From assembly GCA_026417735.1 (NCBI GenBank), contig JAOACR010000021.1, positions 80,476-144,475 of the forward strand: DNA of 64,000 nucleotides, read 5' to 3'. Position numbers and translations under genes: made by a program. Source of the DNA: Kiritimatiellia bacterium (lineage in GTDB: Bacteria; Verrucomicrobiota; Kiritimatiellia; PWTM01). Below, piece by piece: positions 35,106 to 43,179 of this stretch. Below the pieces are notes generated by a model, which was not told where the DNA came from, did not search any database, and saw only the letters and a program-made list of their open reading frames with translations. How positions within the stretch are numbered: the first letter of the stretch is position 1; every line of letters begins with the position of its first letter.

Positions 35106-37307
35106 CGCTGGGCTGGCATCGCGGCGGGGGCGGTGGTGATTGCGGCGACCGGTCTGGTGCTCAGCCGCTGCGACAACTCGCCCCATCCGCCAGAGGAGGA
35201 GGGGACGGCGACGCTCTACTTCGCGGTGGGCGCTCCGTTCAATAAACTGGATCCGGCCACGTCATATTACTCCCACGAGGCCGAGGTGGTGGACAACGTT
35301 TACGAGCCCCCCTTTGAGTACCATCACCTGCGTCGGCCTTACCAGCTGCAGCCGCTGGCGGCGGCGGAGATGCCGTCGCCGGTGTTTCGTGCTGCGGACG
35401 GTCGCGTGTTGGAGGGGGACCCGCCGCCGGAGGATGTGGCGCGCGTCGAGTACACGATTCGAATCCGGCCCGGCATGTTTTATGCGGACCACCCCTGTTT
35501 TGCGACGAACGCGGCGGGAGAGCCCATGTATCGCGGCGTCAGGGCGCGCGACGTCCGGCGCTGGCGAACCCCCTGCGACTTTCCCGTCCTGGGCACCCGG
35601 GAGGTGGTGGCCGCCGACTATGTGCGGGGCTTGCGACGGCTCGCCGACCCCCGGCTACCGTGCCCCGTCTACGCAACGTTCAAACGCGCAATTCTCGGCT
35701 TCGGAGAGTACAGCGATGCGCTTGCCCGTGAGCTGGCTGCGGAGCGGGCGCGGCGAGCGGCGGAGGGTGCTGGCGAGGACGAGGACCGCCGTCCGATCGT
35801 GCTGGACTATCTCGCAACACCGTGCGCCGGCATTGAAGTGATTGACCGGTACACGTTCCGCCTCGTGCTCGCCCGCAAATATCCTCAGATTCTGTACTGG
35901 CTCGCGATGCACTTTGCCGCACCGATTCCGGAGGAGGCGCTGCGCTTTTATGCGGAGCCCGCGATCGCCGCCCGTCAGATGGATTTGAACCGGTGGCCGG
36001 TTGGTAGCGGTCCGTTTTTTGTGCGGCACTGTGACCCCGACCGCCGCATTGTGCTGCAGCGGAACCCGAGATATCGGGGAGGGGTCTACCCTTCGGACGG
36101 TGCACCCGGTGATCGTGAAGCGGGACTGCTCGACGATGCGGGCCGGCCGATTCCGTTTTTGGACCGTGTCGCGATTGTGGTGGAACGGGAGTCGATTCCG
36201 GCGTGGAACAAGTTTCTGCAGGGGTATTACGACTACACCTATGTGACGCCGGAGGTCTTCGAGCAGACGATTCAAATGTCAGGCTCGGGCGAGGCGATCC
36301 TGTCGGACCGCATGCGGGCTCGTGGAATCCGACTGCATTCGTCGGTCGCGGCGGCGATCTACTGGGTGGGATTCAACATGGCGGACCCGGTCATCGGCGG
36401 GCTGAACGAGCGCGCGGCGGCGCTGCGGCGCGCGATCTCGACGGCGCTAGACTACAACGAGTATCTCGACATCTTTTTCAACGGTCAGGGGCGGTCGGCG
36501 CAAGGGCCGATACCGCCGGGCATTTTCGGCGCGCTGGAGGGGGAGGCCGGCGTAAACCGTTGGACGGACCGGTGGGATCCGGTCGGGCGACGGCCGGTGA
36601 GGCGGCCGATTGAGGAGGCACGGCAGTGGATGGCACAAGCGGGCTGGCCCGACGGCCGGGGGCCGGACGGCCGTCCGTTGGTGCTCCATTTGGATCACGC
36701 GCTGGCGGGGGAACCGTCGTTCGTGGCGGTGTTCGAATGGATGCGGGGGCGGCTGCGGCAGCTCGGGGTTGAGCTGCGCGAACGGGGGACGGATCTGTCG
36801 CGGTATCGCGACAAGCTCGAGCGCGGTCACTTCCAGCTCTTCCGGCAGGGGTGGTTCGCCGACTATCCGGATCCCGAAAATTTTCTATTTCTGTTCTACG
36901 GGCCGAATGCGAAACTGCGTTCCGGTGGTGCGAATATCTGCAATTACGAAAATCCCGAATATGACCGACTGTTCGAGCGGATGGAGGGAATGCGGGACGG
37001 GCCGGAGCGCGCGGCGATGGTCTCGAACATGGTGGAGATTCTGCGCCGGGATGCGCCGATGTGCTGGGGGTTTCACCCGACGTTTTATGTGCTGAGCCAT
37101 TCGTGGCACCGCAACGGGAAGCCTCGGGAGATGACACACAACACGCTGAAATATCAACGGGTGGACGCCGCGGAGCGTGCCCGGCGGCGGCGAGAATGGA
37201 ACCGGCCGGTGGTCGCACCGGTGCTCGCGTTGGAGGCGGCCGCGCTGGCGATCGCGGCGATGTTGATCCGACGGCGGCCTCCCGGAGCGGAGACGGCAGG
37301 ATGCTGA
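35070..37307 (+). CDS. Peptide-type ABC transporter substrate-binding protein with C-terminal membrane segment
   Basis: A 745-residue extracellular family-5 solute-binding protein (Dpp/Opp type), longer than the usual 530-600. The N-terminus is a hydrophobic helix (residues 16-33) ending SRC; Arg before Cys makes a lipobox unlikely. The binding domains include AVGAPFNKLDPATSYYS, the long insert region 60-230, VGSGPFFVRHCDPDRRIVLQRNPRY, and WFADYPDPENFLFLFY. The last 35 residues contain a second hydrophobic helix and Arg-rich tail, so it may be anchored at both ends. The GTG start is placed at the duplicated VNGLRG site; its end overlaps the first permease gene by 7 bases. The ligand is unknown. 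Confidence 0.85.
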   Translation: MNGLRGEQQDRRRWAGIAAGAVVIAATGLVLSRCDNSPHPPEEEGTATLYFAVGAPFNKLDPATSYYSHEAEVVDNVYEPPFEYHHLRRPYQLQPLAAAEMPSPVFRAADGRVLEGDPPPEDVARVEYTIRIRPGMFYADHPCFATNAAGEPMYRGVRARDVRRWRTPCDFPVLGTREVVAADYVRGLRRLADPRLPCPVYATFKRAILGFGEYSDALARELAAERARRAAEGAGEDEDRRPIVLDYLATPCAGIEVIDRYTFRLVLARKYPQILYWLAMHFAAPIPEEALRFYAEPAIAARQMDLNRWPVGSGPFFVRHCDPDRRIVLQRNPRYRGGVYPSDGAPGDREAGLLDDAGRPIPFLDRVAIVVERESIPAWNKFLQGYYDYTYVTPEVFEQTIQMSGSGEAILSDRMRARGIRLHSSVAAAIYWVGFNMADPVIGGLNERAAALRRAISTALDYNEYLDIFFNGQGRSAQGPIPPGIFGALEGEAGVNRWTDRWDPVGRRPVRRPIEEARQWMAQAGWPDGRGPDGRPLVLHLDHALAGEPSFVAVFEWMRGRLRQLGVELRERGTDLSRYRDKLERGHFQLFRQGWFADYPDPENFLFLFYGPNAKLRSGGANICNYENPEYDRLFERMEGMRDGPERAAMVSNMVEILRRDAPMCWGFHPTFYVLSHSWHRNGKPREMTHNTLKYQRVDAAERARRRREWNRPVVAPVLALEAAALAIAAMLIRRRPPGAETAGC

Positions 37308-38281
37308 GATACCTCGTGCGACGGTTCGCGTACGCGGTGCCGATCTTGATCGGCGTGAACCTGCTTACGTTTGCGTTATTTTTCGGCGTGCATTCCCCCG
37401 ACAGCATCGCCCGCACGATTCTGGGCGACAAGCAGGTGGACGCGGAGATGATCGCACGGTGGAAACGCGAGCGCGGCTACGACCTGCCCAGGTTCTGGAA
37501 TTCCGCCGAGCGGGGGATCCGGCGGATCAGCCGGACGATTTTCTGGCAGACGAGCGTCCCGCTGTTGCGGCTCCAGCTCGGACGTTCAGACATTGACCGC
37601 CACTCGATCGGCGAGGCGGTGCTGGCGCGTATGAGCCCCTCGCTGGCGATTACGCTCCCGATGTTCCTGATCTCGCTGGTGGTGACCATCGCTGTGGCGA
37701 TGCTGGCCGCGTTTCATCGCGGGACCGCCTTCGACGCGGTGGTGCTGGTCGGATGCGTGGTGCTGATGTCGGTGTCGACGTTGTTCTACATCATCGGAGG
37801 CCAGTTTTTGTTCGCGCGCGTACTGAAGTGGTTTCCATTTTCCGGTTACGTGGCCGGTCCGGGGGCGTTGAGGTTTTTGTGGATGCCGGTGCTGATCGGG
37901 GTGCTGGCGGGGCTCGGCGGCCAGATTCGGTTTGACCGCACCGTGTTCCTGGAGGAGATCCACCGGGACTACATTCGCACAGCACGGGCGAAGGGGTTGG
38001 GAGAGGGGGCAGTGCTGTTCCGGCACGCGCTGAAGAATGCGATGATTCCGATTCTCACATCCGTGGTGGTGACGATTCCGTTTCTCATCATGGGCAACCT
38101 GCTGCTGGAAAACTTCTTCGGCATCCCCGGCCTCGGCAGCTACGTGATGGACGCGATCCAGCGCCAGGATTTCGCGGTGGTGCGGGCGATGGTGTACGTG
38201 GGGTCGCTGCTGTACATCGCGGGGCTGTTGATGGTGGACATCGCCTACGTGCTGGTGGATCCGCGGGTTCGGCTGAGCTGA
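37301..38281 (+). CDS. dppB: Peptide ABC transporter permease, DppB/OppB family
   Basis: A 326-residue inner-membrane permease. The N-terminal MLRYLVRRFAYAVPILIGVN is the classic DppB start. The MetI-like EAA loop DYIRTARAKGLGEGAVLFRHALKNAMIP lies near residues 225-250. The ending ADIAYVLVDPRVRL-type VDIAYVLVDPRVRL is also family-like. The ATG overlaps the solute-binding gene. It pairs with DppC downstream to form the channel. Confidence 0.95.
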   Translation: MLRYLVRRFAYAVPILIGVNLLTFALFFGVHSPDSIARTILGDKQVDAEMIARWKRERGYDLPRFWNSAERGIRRISRTIFWQTSVPLLRLQLGRSDIDRHSIGEAVLARMSPSLAITLPMFLISLVVTIAVAMLAAFHRGTAFDAVVLVGCVVLMSVSTLFYIIGGQFLFARVLKWFPFSGYVAGPGALRFLWMPVLIGVLAGLGGQIRFDRTVFLEEIHRDYIRTARAKGLGEGAVLFRHALKNAMIPILTSVVVTIPFLIMGNLLLENFFGIPGLGSYVMDAIQRQDFAVVRAMVYVGSLLYIAGLLMVDIAYVLVDPRVRLS

Positions 38282-38294
38282 GCCGGAGGCGGCG

Positions 38295-39404
38295 GTGGTC
38301 TATTGGTTCGATAATCTGGTGGTTGCCGCGCTCGTGCTGGGGGGCGTGGCGGCGGGTCGCGCGGTGCGTCGGTCTCCGCAGTGGCGACAGGCGATCGCGG
38401 AGGTCGCCCGGCGACGCGCTGCGCGCATTTCTGCGCGGATTGTGGCGGTGTACGCGTTGATTGCGCTGCTTGATAGCGTGGGATGGCATCCGCCGGCCCG
38501 AGATGCGTCCGGCGCGGTGCTGCGCGATGCGGCCGGGCGCACGGTACGGGATGCGCGGGGGCTGACGCTGCTGGATGTGCTGCTCACGCCCTGGCGCACC
38601 GCGCGCGAGAAGACATACTCTGCGCCATTCGCAACGCGGCAGTTCACGGCGGAGTTTGTGCGCGGCGTGGACGGCGCACTGGTGCGAACGCACCCTCCGC
38701 TGCGGTACCCGCGCAGGCACCCCCTGGGCACGGACCGGATCGGCGAGGACGTGTTTTACCAGGCGCTGAAGGGCGTGCGCACTGGCATGCTGCTGGGGGT
38801 GTTCACCACCCTGATTGTGGTGCCGTTCGCGCTGCTCTTCGGCCTGCTGGCCGGCTATTACGGGGGGTGGGTGGACGATGTGGTGCAGTACGTCTACACG
38901 GTGCTGGCCTCGATCCCTGCGGTGCTGTTGGTGATGGCGTTCATGGTGCTGTTCGGTCGCGGGCTTACGCAGTTGTGCGTGATTCTCGGGGTGACCACCT
39001 GGACGGGGCTCTGCCGGGTGCTGCGCGGCGAAACGATGAAACTCCGCGAGAGCGATTTTGTCGCCGCGGCGCGGGCGATGTCGGCCTCGTCCGCCAGAAT
39101 CCTGTGGCGCCACATCGTGCCCAACGTGATGCATCTGGTTCTGATCACGACGGTACTCGGCTTTTCGGGACGGGTGCTCTCCGAGGCGGCGCTCACGTAC
39201 ATGGGGATCGGTGTGGGGGTGGACACCTACTCGTGGGGCCGAATGATCAACGACGCTCGGCTCGAACTGGCGCGGGATCCGGTGATCTGGTGGAAGCTGG
39301 CGGCCGCGTTTGCGGCGATGGTGGGCCTGGTGCTGCCAGCGAACGTGTTGGGGGACGCGCTGCGCGACGCGCTGGATCCCCGGCTGCGGAGCGAACCGGT
39401 GTGA
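38295..39404 (+). CDS. dppC: Peptide ABC transporter permease, DppC/OppC family, with long N-terminal insert
   Basis: A 369-residue permease. The C-terminal half is standard: GVRTGMLLGVFTTLIVV, the EAA loop RESDFVAAARAMSASSARILWRH (shown in part), and the VLPANVLGDALRDALDPRL ending. The N-terminus differs from typical DppC: two hydrophobic segments (about 8-22 and 46-60) and a soluble insert (about 68-145) precede the LGTDRIGEDVF motif. Such long N-terminal regions occur in the YejE/OppC-like subgroup. The stop overlaps the next gene (GTGA). Confidence 0.93.
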   Translation: MVYWFDNLVVAALVLGGVAAGRAVRRSPQWRQAIAEVARRRAARISARIVAVYALIALLDSVGWHPPARDASGAVLRDAAGRTVRDARGLTLLDVLLTPWRTAREKTYSAPFATRQFTAEFVRGVDGALVRTHPPLRYPRRHPLGTDRIGEDVFYQALKGVRTGMLLGVFTTLIVVPFALLFGLLAGYYGGWVDDVVQYVYTVLASIPAVLLVMAFMVLFGRGLTQLCVILGVTTWTGLCRVLRGETMKLRESDFVAAARAMSASSARILWRHIVPNVMHLVLITTVLGFSGRVLSEAALTYMGIGVGVDTYSWGRMINDARLELARDPVIWWKLAAAFAAMVGLVLPANVLGDALRDALDPRLRSEPV

Positions 39405-41488
39405 CCGAGGTGCTTCGATCCGCCGACGAGCGCGAGCAGATGGACGCGGCGGCGCCGGTCCTGGAGGTCGAGGATCTCGGCATCGAGTTTGCGAGCGAGC
39501 GGGGGCGCGTGCCGGTGGTCGATGGCGTGTCGTTCGGGGTCGGCCGGGGCAAGGTGCTGGCGCTCGTCGGGGAGTCGGGCTGTGGCAAATCGTTGACCGC
39601 GCTTTCGCTGCTGGGATTGCTGCCGCCGGGTGCGCGGATCTCCACTGGCGCCATCCGGTTTGAGGGGCAGGACCTCGCGCGGGCGGCACCGAGGGAACTG
39701 CGCGCGATCCGCGGCAATCGCATTGCGATGGTGTTCCAGGAGCCGATGACTGCCCTGAATCCGGTGCTGACGATCGGTGCACAGGTCGCCGAAGCGTTGC
39801 GGCTGCATCGCGGCCTTCCGCGTTCTGCCGCATGGCGCCGGGCGGCGGAGCTGCTGGCCGGCGTCGGGCTTCCGGACGCGGAACGTCGCTGCGTCGAATA
39901 CCCTCATCAGCTTTCGGGCGGGCAGCGGCAACGCGTGATGATCGCGATGGCGATCGCGTGCGATCCGGTGCTGTTGATCGCGGACGAGCCGACCACGGCG
40001 CTCGATGTGACGGTTCAGGCGCAGGTGTTCGAACTGCTGCGGGAGGTCACGGTCCGGCGAGGGCGGGCGTTGCTGCTGATTACGCATGATTTGGGTGTGG
40101 TGTATGAGAACGCCGATCGGGTCGCGGTGATGTACGCGGGGCGAATTGTGGAGGAAGCGGAACGTGAAGCGCTGTTCAGCCGGCCGGCGCATCCCTACAC
40201 GCAAATGCTGCTGCGCGCGGTGCCGGCCCGGGCTGCGCCCGGCGAGCGTCTTGCCGTGATCCCAGGTCAGGTTCCGCCGGTGGCGCGGTGGGCGGAAGGA
40301 TGCCGGTTTGCGGACCGCTGCCCGCTGGCAATCGCGGAATGCCGCGCCCGCCGGCCCCCGTGGCGTGTGCTGAACGATGCCCACCGGGTGGCGTGCATCC
40401 GGGCTCCCTGCCGGGTGGGTGAGGCCCGAAACGGAGCTGGCGTACGTCGAAGTGCTTCGACCGCAGCGGAGCGTTTGCGCATCGAGCGCCTTTGCGTGCA
40501 TTTTCCGTTGCGGCGCCGCATTGGGGGGCGGCGGTTGGTGGTGCGGGCGGTGGATGGCGTGGACCTCATCGTGCGCGCCGGCGAGACGCTTGCACTGGTA
40601 GGGGAATCGGGTTGCGGGAAGACGACGGTCGGGCGCGCAGTGGTCGGGCTGGCACCGGTCACTGCCGGCGAGATCCGGTTGGACGGGGAGCGCATGCTGG
40701 GCCAGCCGTTCCATGTGCTGAAGCCGTTGCGGCGGCGCGTTCAGATGGTGTTTCAGGACCCCGCCTCAAGTCTGGATCCCCGAATGCCGGTGGGACAGGC
40801 GATCCTCGAGGGGATGGAGATCCACCGGATCGGCCGGGATGACGCAGAGCGGCGCGAACGGGTAGCCGCGCTGCTCGAACGGGTTGGTCTGCCGGCCGCG
40901 GCGGCGAGCCGCTATCCGCACCAGTTCTCCGGTGGTCAGCGTCAGCGCATCGGCCTCGCACGCGCGCTTGCGGTGGAGCCCGAGGTGATCATCTGCGATG
41001 AAGCGACCTCCTCGCTCGACGTGAGTGTACAGGCGCAGATGTTGAACCTGTTGCGCGACCTGCAAGCCGAGCGAGGCCTTTCGTATCTGTTCATCACGCA
41101 CGACCTCGCTGTGGTGCGGCATTTGGCCGATCGTGTCGCAGTCATGTACCTCGGTGAGATCGTCGAGACGGGCCCGGCCACAGAGGTGTTGGAGGCGCCG
41201 CTGCATCCCTACACCGTTGCGCTAGTCGCCGCGGTGCCGCGCATTGGGGCGGACGGGCGGCGCCGCATTGTGCTGGCGGGGGATGTGCCCTCCCCCATCG
41301 CACCACCCCCCGGCTGCCGGTTTCACCCTCGGTGCCCCCACGCAATGGCGCACTGCCGCCTGAAACCGCCGCCGTGGTTCGGTGCCAGCGGCGATCGGAG
41401 GGCGCGCTGCTGGCTCCTCGAAGCGTCTACATCTCGGCCGCCGGACGAGCCCCCGGCCGGGAACGTCACCGTTCAGGCCGCGCAATAA
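39401..41488 (+). CDS. Fused DppD-DppF-type ABC ATPase (two nucleotide-binding domains)
   Basis: A 695-residue protein with two complete ATPase domains in one chain. Domain 1 has Walker A GESGCGKS (near residue 57), signature LSGGQRQRV and Walker [12 protein letters not shown]; its oligopeptide C-terminal Cys-rich motif ([15 protein letters not shown]) ends near residue 335. Domain 2 has Walker [10 protein letters not shown] (near 400), signature FSGGQRQRI, Walker [12 protein letters not shown] and a second Cys-rich motif ([15 protein letters not shown]). It powers the DppB/DppC pair. The GTG at 39401 overlaps the dppC stop; ATG at 39440 is an alternative. The open frame further upstream is the dppC gene read out of frame. 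Confidence 0.95.
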   Translation: MTEVLRSADEREQMDAAAPVLEVEDLGIEFASERGRVPVVDGVSFGVGRGKVLALVGESGCGKSLTALSLLGLLPPGARISTGAIRFEGQDLARAAPRELRAIRGNRIAMVFQEPMTALNPVLTIGAQVAEALRLHRGLPRSAAWRRAAELLAGVGLPDAERRCVEYPHQLSGGQRQRVMIAMAIACDPVLLIADEPTTALDVTVQAQVFELLREVTVRRGRALLLITHDLGVVYENADRVAVMYAGRIVEEAEREALFSRPAHPYTQMLLRAVPARAAPGERLAVIPGQVPPVARWAEGCRFADRCPLAIAECRARRPPWRVLNDAHRVACIRAPCRVGEARNGAGVRRSASTAAERLRIERLCVHFPLRRRIGGRRLVVRAVDGVDLIVRAGETLALVGESGCGKTTVGRAVVGLAPVTAGEIRLDGERMLGQPFHVLKPLRRRVQMVFQDPASSLDPRMPVGQAILEGMEIHRIGRDDAERRERVAALLERVGLPAAAASRYPHQFSGGQRQRIGLARALAVEPEVIICDEATSSLDVSVQAQMLNLLRDLQAERGLSYLFITHDLAVVRHLADRVAVMYLGEIVETGPATEVLEAPLHPYTVALVAAVPRIGADGRRRIVLAGDVPSPIAPPPGCRFHPRCPHAMAHCRLKPPPWFGASGDRRARCWLLEASTSRPPDEPPAGNVTVQAAQ

Positions 41489-41578
41489 GCTGCGAAACGG
41501 ACCGTCCCGGCGCAACCACGGCGCTCAGTCGTTCACGCCAGGAAACGAAACCAGGGGGGCAGCCGGCCGACCGTACCA

Positions 41579-43126
41579 CTAGCGGCGAAGCGTCGGCGGT
41601 GTCCGGTCTTCCACAAACCCCTCGTTGTCTCGAAGGACCGCATTCGCCTGGTTCATCAGCTTCGCGCCGCCTTTCGCAGTGCAACGGTTGCGTTCGACCA
41701 CGACCTCCGACGCCGGCTCGCCGCCCACCTGAATCGGTCCGCTGGTCACGTTCTCCGCGATTCGCACCCGGCGGATCGGATGGCGGGACTTGTTCCGGTC
41801 GGCAACGACCATGATGTTTGGCACCTGGTTACGTTCCACCACCAGGCCGTCAATTCCGCCGGTCTTGTAGATCGAGATGTAGGTGTTGCCGCGGTTCCCG
41901 ATCAGCGCGCTATCCAGCACGGTCGAGTTGCAGTGGTCTTCGTGCATGAGACCTTCGCCGTCGTTGATGAGATACTTGCGGTCATACGCCCAGTTTCGGT
42001 GCACTTCGTAGTCGTTATCCTCAACCCGCCATCGCCAGCCGCGCATTTCCACCGCGCGGTTGTCGTTCGTTGAAGCGCCGGTGGTGGTTTGCCGGCCGGT
42101 GGTGGTGGGCCGCCACACGTCTCGGGCGAAGCGGATCACGTTGCCGCGGCACATCACGCCATCGCCGGCGAAGCCGACGCCCATCCGGCCGCTCAGCCAG
42201 ATGTAGTTGTCCGCAATCACAAGGCCACGTCGGAAACCGTGCGGATGAGTCTGCGGTGTGCCGTCGGGTCCCTCGGCGCCCGCCCCGCCCAGCGAGAAAT
42301 GGTTCACGTAGATGCCAGGACGGTTGTCGTAGTCAAAGATAACTCCGTCCACCTCGATGGTTTCGTTCTTGTGCCGCAGCCGATATCCGTTCATCGTGAA
42401 GTGCGCGTCGCTGGGAGGCAGGCGGTTGTTAGCGACGAGGACATCACCGGCGGCTTCGATCTCGATCGCGGCGGCGTGGCGGGCAGTGAAGCGCTGCCAG
42501 CCATGCTGGCCGATCGTCCGATCGGGGACCTCAGGATCGGCTGCGGCGGCATGCCGCAATATGCAGCCATAGACGAGCCGGCCGGGGCGGCTCCGGTGGC
42601 CCTCCGCCTCACGCCAGTGAACGCGGGCGTGCTCAATGTGGAGATGCACCAGACCGCAGCCGGCGCCATTCTCAGGGTTCGCAAGTTCGATGACTTTGAA
42701 TGCGGAATCCGTCGGCGCCCCGTCCCCCGTGGGCTGAAAACGGTACGCTGGAAACTCTAGCCTCGTGGCCAGCCGATAGCTGCCGTCCCGTGCGTCGTTT
42801 CGCTCCGGCGGAGCGCCGCGAAGGATCACACCGTCCAGCAGCCGGATGGAATCGCGGAATCGGTAGACACCGGCCGGCAAGAACACCACTCCACCGCCGA
42901 GTTCGGCGGCTCGCCGCTGCGCGTTGTTCAGACGTTCGTCGTCGGTAGCGCCCGGCATGTCCGCGAGGTTCACCACTCGGTCCCATGGGAGACGTGCGAC
43001 CCAGTCCAGCCCATACCGCGCCGCCGGGTTGTCCGACGGCACAGCCGGGGCACTCGCCTTCACGCGAGGTTGGTAGAGCAGACTCAGCGCAGCAGCGCCC
43101 TTCAGAAAACGACGACGGTGCAGCAT
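41579..43126 (-). CDS. Exported right-handed beta-helix protein, pectate-lyase-like
   Basis: A 515-residue protein. The N-terminus RRRFLKGAAALSLL fits a Tat signal. The body carries the short parallel-beta-helix pattern: GGGVVFLPAGVYRFRDSIRL (start of the helix, a pectate-lyase_3-like motif), then repeated units such as GLVIADNYIWL, CRGNVIRFA and GLVVERNQVPNIMVV. I cannot pick out catalytic residues, so lyase activity is inferred from fold and from its nearness to kduI and the GH105 gene. It is convergent with the transporter operon (90-base gap). Confidence 0.82.
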   Translation of the reverse strand: MLHRRRFLKGAAALSLLYQPRVKASAPAVPSDNPAARYGLDWVARLPWDRVVNLADMPGATDDERLNNAQRRAAELGGGVVFLPAGVYRFRDSIRLLDGVILRGAPPERNDARDGSYRLATRLEFPAYRFQPTGDGAPTDSAFKVIELANPENGAGCGLVHLHIEHARVHWREAEGHRSRPGRLVYGCILRHAAAADPEVPDRTIGQHGWQRFTARHAAAIEIEAAGDVLVANNRLPPSDAHFTMNGYRLRHKNETIEVDGVIFDYDNRPGIYVNHFSLGGAGAEGPDGTPQTHPHGFRRGLVIADNYIWLSGRMGVGFAGDGVMCRGNVIRFARDVWRPTTTGRQTTTGASTNDNRAVEMRGWRWRVEDNDYEVHRNWAYDRKYLINDGEGLMHEDHCNSTVLDSALIGNRGNTYISIYKTGGIDGLVVERNQVPNIMVVADRNKSRHPIRRVRIAENVTSGPIQVGGEPASEVVVERNRCTAKGGAKLMNQANAVLRDNEGFVEDRTPPTLRR

Positions 43127-43179
43127 CTCTCACCCCTGCCGCGGTGTGCGGCGAACGCAGTTCAACACGCGCGGAGCGC

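Noticed and set aside
38483..39400. A 306-codon N-terminal extension of the fused ATPase
   Set aside because: The stretch is dppC in another frame; the ATPase starts at GTG 39401, coupled to the dppC stop.
38088..39833. A 581-codon minus-strand open frame opposite dppC
   Set aside because: Antisense shadow; Pro/Arg/His-rich and no signal for translation.
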